The notes under the pieces are model-generated. The model saw only the letters and a program-made list of their open reading frames with translations. It was not told the DNA's origin and made no database searches. A stretch of 8,828 nucleotides of DNA, taken from assembly GCA_002441525.1 (NCBI GenBank), contig DJWH01000097.1, forward strand, positions 1 through 8,828, given 5' to 3'. Position numbers and translations under genes: made by a program. Of the stretch, positions 4,946 to 8,828 are shown piece after piece; within the stretch, counting starts at the first letter, position 1; each line of letters begins with the position of its first letter. The DNA is from Acholeplasmataceae bacterium UBA6235 (GTDB taxonomy: Bacteria; Bacillota_I; Bacilli_A; Acholeplasmatales; UBA5453).

Positions 4946-4947
4946 AT
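4939..4947 (+). promoter_or_regulatory. extended -10 promoter of the lipoprotein gene
   Basis: TGTCATAAT is an extended -10 (TG, one base, CATAAT, five of six matches). No good -35 lies at 16-18 nt. It is 24 nt before the start codon, leaving a short leader that carries AAAAGGG. Confidence 0.45.
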
Positions 4948-4971
4948 AAACAAGAAAAGGGTGTGACTTTA

Positions 4972-6030
4972 ATGAAAAAAATCCTATTAAGTATGACGTT
5001 TACTTGGCTATTAATTATGGTTTCTGGTTGTAATGGTATCAGTAGTTTTGATCGAAAATCCACTAAAATTCCAATGGATGAATCAGGCTATGTTATCGTA
5101 TCGTATGAAGCAAGTATGGATGGCAATCAGATGACTTTACATAAGGAATTAATCATCAACGCATTAAAAGAAGAGGGAATTCCATTAGGGAAATTTCCTT
5201 ATGTTAGCGATGCATACTTGGCCCAAAATCAATTACACTTTATTTTTTCTACAGGTGTTCGAAACAATGAAGATAACGGTTCTTATGTTTATGCACTAGG
5301 ATACTTAGATGTACTAAGTCATGATATCCATATTTCAGCTATGGGAAATCATACACAATATTATCATTACAATCAGTTCATCACGGTTTTTGATAATTAT
5401 GCACTCATCAAAGATGATAATGAAATCCGTTTTATACGTTTAGATGACTATACGCTCATACAAGCGTTTGATTATCCAAATCAACTGATGGATCATCAGA
5501 ATGCTCAAATCGTGGCTGTTGAAGACAATCAAATACGACTATTTAGGTTTAATGATGGTGGTAATGTCATCGAATCAATCTTAGATTTGCCAACCCATAA
5601 TTATAATATTTTAGTGGACGATATTTTGATTTCGGATCGAGATGCTGTTGCTTACAATATCAGCAGTCAAACAGCGGTGGATTATGATTTGGCTCGAGCA
5701 CAATTCAACCATGTTGTTGGTATAGATACCTATGATGATTACCGACAAACCATTAAAATTGATGACAAAACCGTAACAGTTTCATCATTTCTTGAAAGTT
5801 CAGACACACTCAAACAATTCAAATCGTATCTAGACGATAACAACCAAATTTTTAACGAATTTTATGTCATCAAATCGAACAACGAAACCTATATCGTCGC
5901 TTGGCATAATGGCGGAGGGCTATTGTTTCTAACCAATTACAGTTATCATTATGTTTTTAAAGTAACTGTTGATTCATTTATATATATTGGCTATAACCCA
6001 TCTTCTGTCATCGGTGTTCATAAGACATAA
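4972..6030 (+). CDS. lipoprotein with predicted beta-propeller-like body, function unknown
   Basis: This 352-residue protein begins MKKILLSMTFTWLLIMVSGC, a lipoprotein signal peptide with lipobox VSGC and lipidated Cys20, so it should be anchored to the outer face of the cytoplasmic membrane after Lgt and signal peptidase II processing. The body lacks further membrane segments and alternates short hydrophobic strands with polar turns (for example IRFIRLDDYTLIQAF and IRLFRFNDGGNVIESIL), reminiscent of repeated propeller blades. No catalytic motif or named domain is recognised. ATG 4972 is chosen because AAAAGGG (about 4955-4961) is suitably spaced. The in-frame GTG at 4963 would overlap that site. 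It appears to be monocistronic, since a separate strong promoter precedes the next gene. Confidence 0.8.
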   Translation: MKKILLSMTFTWLLIMVSGCNGISSFDRKSTKIPMDESGYVIVSYEASMDGNQMTLHKELIINALKEEGIPLGKFPYVSDAYLAQNQLHFIFSTGVRNNEDNGSYVYALGYLDVLSHDIHISAMGNHTQYYHYNQFITVFDNYALIKDDNEIRFIRLDDYTLIQAFDYPNQLMDHQNAQIVAVEDNQIRLFRFNDGGNVIESILDLPTHNYNILVDDILISDRDAVAYNISSQTAVDYDLARAQFNHVVGIDTYDDYRQTIKIDDKTVTVSSFLESSDTLKQFKSYLDDNNQIFNEFYVIKSNNETYIVAWHNGGGLLFLTNYSYHYVFKVTVDSFIYIGYNPSSVIGVHKT

Positions 6031-6086
6031 CGAGCGATTAGATGAATTTAGGATGTGTAAAATAACACAAGTCTGTATCGATGGCA

Positions 6087-6095
6087 TGTTATAAT
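6087..6095 (+). promoter_or_regulatory. extended -10 promoter of the OsmC operon
   Basis: TGTTATAAT is a perfect extended -10 (TG, one base, TATAAT at 6090-6095), 54 nt before the start codon. The -35 region 17 nt upstream (ACAAGT) is poor, which is common for extended -10 promoters. Confidence 0.65.
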
Positions 6096-6149
6096 CATGA
6101 TGACCAAATAAACAAGCTACTTCAGAAAACGACATTGAGGAGAGACCAC

Positions 6150-6548
6150 ATGAAAGCAGATACAGTTCAATTAAAATTCGATTCAAAATACGTAGGAGAA
6201 TTAACTTCACCTACAGGAACCATAAAACTAGGCAGTCAAGAACAAGGTATGAAACCATATCACCTATTGTTTGGTGCCTTAGCATCCTGTTTTTACGCGA
6301 CATTTTTAAGTGTGGCAGAAAAGATGAGGGTATCGTTCACGGATGTGGATATTGAAGTTTCAGGGAATAAACGTGATCAAACACCCGCCACCTTAGATCA
6401 AGTAGAAATTAAAATGGTCGTTTATAATGGATCTGATCAAACCAAACTCAAAAGAGCAGCAGAACTCGGTGCACAGTATTGTTCGATTCACGAAACCATT
6501 TCAAAGGTAGCCAACATTGACCTTATAGTCACGTTTGAATCAAAATAG
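6150..6548 (+). CDS. OsmC/Ohr family protein
   Basis: This 132-residue cytosolic protein is of typical single-domain OsmC size. The family's two redox cysteines are present: C47 in GALASCFYATFLSVAEKMR, and C111 in AAELGAQYCSIHETISKVAN. The characteristic VDIEVSGNK strand lies between them. By family knowledge such proteins use the cysteine pair to reduce organic or fatty acid hydroperoxides at the expense of lipoyl or thiol partners. Many members of the YhfA-like subgroup have unproven substrates, so I do not assign Ohr specifically. GAGGAGA (6137-6143) 6 nt upstream fixes ATG 6150. An upstream in-frame ATG (6081) overlaps the promoter and has no ribosome binding site. The YczE-like gene follows after 15 nt, so they form an operon. 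Confidence 0.92.
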   Translation: MKADTVQLKFDSKYVGELTSPTGTIKLGSQEQGMKPYHLLFGALASCFYATFLSVAEKMRVSFTDVDIEVSGNKRDQTPATLDQVEIKMVVYNGSDQTKLKRAAELGAQYCSIHETISKVANIDLIVTFESK

Positions 6549-6563
6549 CACTCAGGGGGACTT

Positions 6564-7244
6564 ATGAAATTACACATCACAACCAATCACGTTCTACGAG
6601 GATTGGTTTATTTTTTGGGCATCATTTTGACCGGTTTAGGTGTCAATGTATTATTAAGAAGTTCACTTGGGGCTGGTGCGTGGGATACGGTGATTTATAA
6701 TTTACGTGCCTTTTTCAAGAACAACTTAAGCATTGATGTTACATTGGGCACCGTGAGTTTCATGATTTATTTAGTCGTGCTATCTTATGTTATATGGTAT
6801 TACAAAAAACTCAAATTCCTATTTGTGTTTATTCCTATGTTTGGGATCGCTTTAGCAATCGATTTTTGGGACATTGTTGTTTTAGGTACTTATCTGCCAC
6901 AAGACATGTTTATTCGAGTGCTTTTCTTTGTTTTAGGGGTATTTATTTTGACGCTTGGGTTATCCTTAATCATCGTAACTAAATACCCTGCGATGGTTTT
7001 TGATGAACTCACCATGATTTTGATGAAAGTCTTGCATATCAAGAGCTTCTTTCAGTCACGTATGTACATTGAATTGTTCGCCATTCTTTTAGGAACCATC
7101 TTTGGATTTTTAAGTAACATAGGCTTTGGTGCAGTTAATTTTGGTAGTTTTCTTTTAGCACTCATCATTGGTCCTATGATACAGTTTCAAATGAAGTACC
7201 TTACAAAACTCACCAAATCGCTATTTATACACCCATCACAATAA
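6564..7244 (+). CDS. YczE/YitT-type integral membrane protein (DUF6198-like)
   Basis: This 226-residue polytopic protein has hydrophobic segments at about 10-32, 58-80, 84-104, 117-142, 165-187 and 190-208. The motif GLGVNVLLRSSLGAGAWDTVIYNL in the first helix and loop matches the YczE family signature (G-x-x-L-x-x-x-x-x-LG-x-x-x-WD). The role of the family is poorly defined; B. subtilis yczE is linked to the surfactin/sfp region, which does not settle a function here. AGGGGG stands 5-6 nt before ATG 6564. It is the second gene of the OsmC operon and is closed by a terminator 3 nt after its stop. Whether it exports something related to peroxide stress is only a guess from co-transcription. 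Confidence 0.85.
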   Translation: MKLHITTNHVLRGLVYFLGIILTGLGVNVLLRSSLGAGAWDTVIYNLRAFFKNNLSIDVTLGTVSFMIYLVVLSYVIWYYKKLKFLFVFIPMFGIALAIDFWDIVVLGTYLPQDMFIRVLFFVLGVFILTLGLSLIIVTKYPAMVFDELTMILMKVLHIKSFFQSRMYIELFAILLGTIFGFLSNIGFGAVNFGSFLLALIIGPMIQFQMKYLTKLTKSLFIHPSQ

Positions 7245-7247
7245 TCC

Positions 7248-7277
7248 ACCTATTTCATTTTGAGATAGGTATTTTTG
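7248..7277 (+). terminator. intrinsic terminator of the OsmC operon
   Basis: ACCTATTTC (7248-7256) pairs with GAGATAGGT (7262-7270), 9 bp with one G-U pair and the loop ATTTT. ATTTTTG follows. Confidence 0.85.
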
Positions 7278-7293
7278 TAGTCATTTTGCAGAG

Positions 7294-7325
7294 CATTCAT
7301 TGAATGTAATAAAATGGAATATAAT
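7294..7325 (+). promoter_or_regulatory. promoter of the hydrolase gene with a palindrome in its -35 region
   Basis: A perfect TATAAT lies at 7320-7325. The -35 position (TCATTG, 17-nt spacer) falls inside CATTCA-T-TGAATG (7294-7306), a perfect 6-bp palindrome with one central base. The overlap suggests an operator, or it may be accidental in AT-rich DNA. Confidence 0.5.
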
Positions 7326-7382
7326 AGAGGTGAAATCTAAAGATGTGTATCATAAAATCAAAAAGAAAGCAGGGTTTCTCGG

Positions 7383-8102
7383 ATGAAGTTGTTTCTTAAA
7401 ACATTAAAAATTACGTTTATCGTTATAGTATCTTTATTTGTTCTCACGGTTTTTGGGTTATTCATTTATACCAGGGATTCTTACGGACCACTCGAGGCGA
7501 TGAAGGATGAAATCGATACATTAGACTTAGCTAACATTCAAGTCATCAATGATTTTGATCAAATCAGTTATTTTGTAGAACAACCTAAGAAGAATATTGT
7601 GATGGTTCCTGGTGGAAAAGTCAAACCCGAAAGCTATCAATATTTGGCAGTTAAACTGGCTTTATCTAGCTATGATGTAACCATTGTTAAAACTGTATTT
7701 AACCTCGCTATCATCACGCCAAACTATGGTGCAAGATTCCTAAAAGATGGCATTGAAAATGTGGTTATTGGGCATTCATTGGGTGGAACGGTTGCGAGTA
7801 TGTTCAGCCATAATGATGATAGAGTGAGTGACATCATTTTTCTCGCCAGTTATCCGATTTCGGATGTATCAGATAAAAATGTACTCCTCATAACTGGACA
7901 ATTTGATACAGTTTTAGACATCGATGATGTGAATCAAAGCGCATCTTTATTACCAGATGATGTAATCATGTATGAAATCACTGGTGGTAATCACGGTCAA
8001 TTTGGGTGGTATGGTCCACAATCTGGTGATGGTGAAGCATCCATCGATACCAAAACACAACAAGACATTATTGTTGATCAAATTATCGATTTTATCGATT
8101 GA
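7383..8102 (+). CDS. membrane-anchored alpha/beta hydrolase
   Basis: This 239-residue protein has one N-terminal hydrophobic helix (about 10-29, uncleaved-anchor type), then a compact alpha/beta hydrolase domain facing outward. VMVPGGK (73-79) is the oxyanion-hole strand region. GHSLGG (130-135) is the nucleophile elbow with S132. D175 in GQFDTVLD is the likely acid. H204 in GGNHGQFGWYGPQSGDG is the catalytic base. The GNHGQFGWYG motif is characteristic of the Abhydrolase_5-type group of membrane-tethered carboxylesterase-like proteins. The natural substrate is unknown. The domain is short, with little room for a lid. The start has GCAGGG 8 nt upstream. The 3' neighbour begins 46 nt later with its own strong ribosome binding site and no terminator between, so co-transcription is likely. 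Confidence 0.9.
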   Translation: MKLFLKTLKITFIVIVSLFVLTVFGLFIYTRDSYGPLEAMKDEIDTLDLANIQVINDFDQISYFVEQPKKNIVMVPGGKVKPESYQYLAVKLALSSYDVTIVKTVFNLAIITPNYGARFLKDGIENVVIGHSLGGTVASMFSHNDDRVSDIIFLASYPISDVSDKNVLLITGQFDTVLDIDDVNQSASLLPDDVIMYEITGGNHGQFGWYGPQSGDGEASIDTKTQQDIIVDQIIDFID

Positions 8103-8148
8103 ATACTGGATTATATATAGAATTACCACATAAATAAGGAGGATTCAA

Positions 8149-8475
8149 ATGAACAAACGTGTGCTTTATGGATTGATTCTTGGTGCAATACTTGGGGTTG
8201 TTTGTATTGTAGGTGCGCAACTTAGAATGCCAGGACAATTGTCAACAGCCTATTTGTTTTCCTTTTGGTACAACCGTGTACTGATTGGTTTGGTTATCGG
8301 ATTATTTTCAAAACCTAAATCGCTTCGCATCGGTCTTTTGAGGGGTGTGGTGCTTGGTGCATTCGTATCATTCGCATTCTTTAGCGCAACCGAATTTCTC
8401 GATATCATGGGTTTTATGGCTGGTCTTGTTTACGGTATTATCATTGAAGCAGTCCTATTCTATCAGACAAAATAG
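8149..8475 (+). CDS. small hypothetical membrane protein
   Basis: This 108-residue protein is almost entirely hydrophobic, with segments at about 5-22, 36-53, 61-82 and 85-105 and glycine-rich helix repeats (GLILGAILG, GLVIGLF, GVVLGAF, GLVYGIII). The spacing looks like two similar halves, possibly an internal duplication. I do not recognise the family. AGGAGG stands 8 nt before the ATG. It ends just before the shared terminator. No charged or cysteine motif points to a function. Confidence 0.75.
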   Translation: MNKRVLYGLILGAILGVVCIVGAQLRMPGQLSTAYLFSFWYNRVLIGLVIGLFSKPKSLRIGLLRGVVLGAFVSFAFFSATEFLDIMGFMAGLVYGIIIEAVLFYQTK

Positions 8476-8489
8476 TCGATATAACTAAT

Positions 8490-8522
8490 AAAAAAAGTGT
8501 GAATGAAACTCCACACTTTTTT
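8490..8522. terminator. bidirectional intrinsic terminator between convergent genes
   Basis: AAAAAAGTGTG (8491-8501) pairs with CACACTTTTTT (8512-8522), 11 bp around a 10-nt loop. The A-run on one side and T-run on the other give a U-tail on both strands, serving the small membrane protein (+) and the deacetylase (-). Confidence 0.9.
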
Positions 8523-8544
8523 CATTATGCATATACATTGTGAA

Positions 8545-8828
8545 TTATTCCAACAATACATCACGATTTGATCCATAAAACACATTAGGATGATTGGCCA
8601 GCTTCGCGCAAATGGATTCAAAATGTGCCCACAAATCATGTGTGTCACATTCATAACTGTGGCCCCATATATATAAAATTTGTGGCTGATTCGAATTGGA
8701 TGCTAAAAAATTATCAATCAGATCATGGATTTTCGGGTCATTAAAATGGGCGGTGGGTTTAAATCTTAACAAATCTTTTTGAAATGATGTATCGTAATTA
8801 TCTTCAATGGTTCTCGCATATTTCAAAC
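8545..8828 (-). CDS. polysaccharide deacetylase family protein, C-terminal part (cut by the right window edge)
   Basis: The reverse frame is open from the window edge to TAA at 8547-8545, giving 94 residues. The reading includes KYARTIEDNYDTSF, then FKPTAHFND, then LYIWGHSYECDTHDLWAHFE, and ends NVFYGSNRDVLLE. The ARTI, PTAH and WGHSYE blocks are the C-terminal signature of NodB-fold polysaccharide deacetylases, where WGHSYEFD carries the catalytic histidine. These enzymes remove acetyl groups from N-acetylglucosamine-type or other acetylated glycans. The metal-binding Asp-His-His motif lies outside the window. The TTG at 8826 is an internal leucine codon, not a start. The gene converges on the + strand membrane protein. 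Confidence 0.85.
   Translation of the reverse strand, partial: LKYARTIEDNYDTSFQKDLLRFKPTAHFNDPKIHDLIDNFLASNSNQPQILYIWGHSYECDTHDLWAHFESICAKLANHPNVFYGSNRDVLLE

Noticed and set aside
7343..7399. Upstream 18-codon open frame overlapping the hydrolase start
   Set aside because: Its AGAGGTG would lie at the expected transcription start (-10 at 7320-7325), so it is unlikely to be translated, and its product shows no leader-peptide features.
8463..8654. 63-codon - strand frame at the right end
   Set aside because: It overlaps the deacetylase frame, runs through the terminator hairpin and reads as low-complexity hydrophobic sequence.

Overview
The window is AT-rich DNA from a low-GC Gram-positive-type bacterium (Bacillota/Mollicutes). 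Shine-Dalgarno sites are strong (GGAGG-like), and TGA is used as a stop (for example 4467-4469 and 8100-8102), with tryptophan encoded by TGG. This excludes the Mycoplasma/Spiroplasma code but fits Acholeplasma-like organisms or other low-GC Bacillota. The genus is an inference. All intact genes lie on the + strand except a polysaccharide deacetylase entering from the right edge on the - strand.

Layout: 1-392 is mostly non-coding and ends in a leader that recurs, diverged, at 4567-4641. 393-2109 holds a two-gene unit, a photolyase/cryptochrome-family protein followed 13 nt later by a DUF1905 protein. 2110-4820 is an accessory zone. It contains a RelB/RelE-type toxin-antitoxin pair (2482-2966) flanked by two related 3'-end elements (ACGRGTCACCAAA, then TAATTAA, then a terminator), a broken SF0329-like gene (3212-3603), an orphan four-helix membrane protein (3705-4469) and a 5'-truncated zinc-ribbon gene (4611-4817). 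4972-8475 looks like ordinary envelope and housekeeping sequence: a lipoprotein, an OsmC/Ohr-like protein with a YczE/YitT-type membrane protein, a membrane-anchored alpha/beta hydrolase, and a small membrane protein. A bidirectional terminator (8490-8522) separates the last of these from the convergent deacetylase.

How the genes fit together: photolyase and DUF1905 are probably co-transcribed. Antitoxin and toxin are translationally coupled (TAATG) behind an operator of inverted and tandem GTATTAC boxes. OsmC and the YczE-like gene form a second operon with a perfect extended -10 promoter and a terminator. The genes from the lipoprotein to the hydrolase share an envelope theme but show no evident pathway.

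The most unusual part is the accessory zone. A 9-mer, GTCACCAAA, appears three times on the same strand, each about 30-80 nt after a stop codon, as if marking the ends of modules. A 60-nt imperfect hairpin with an extrahelical G sits between the first copy and the toxin-antitoxin operator. Decayed genes lie around it. This resembles a mobile gene-cassette array, but no recombinase is visible, so it remains a hypothesis.
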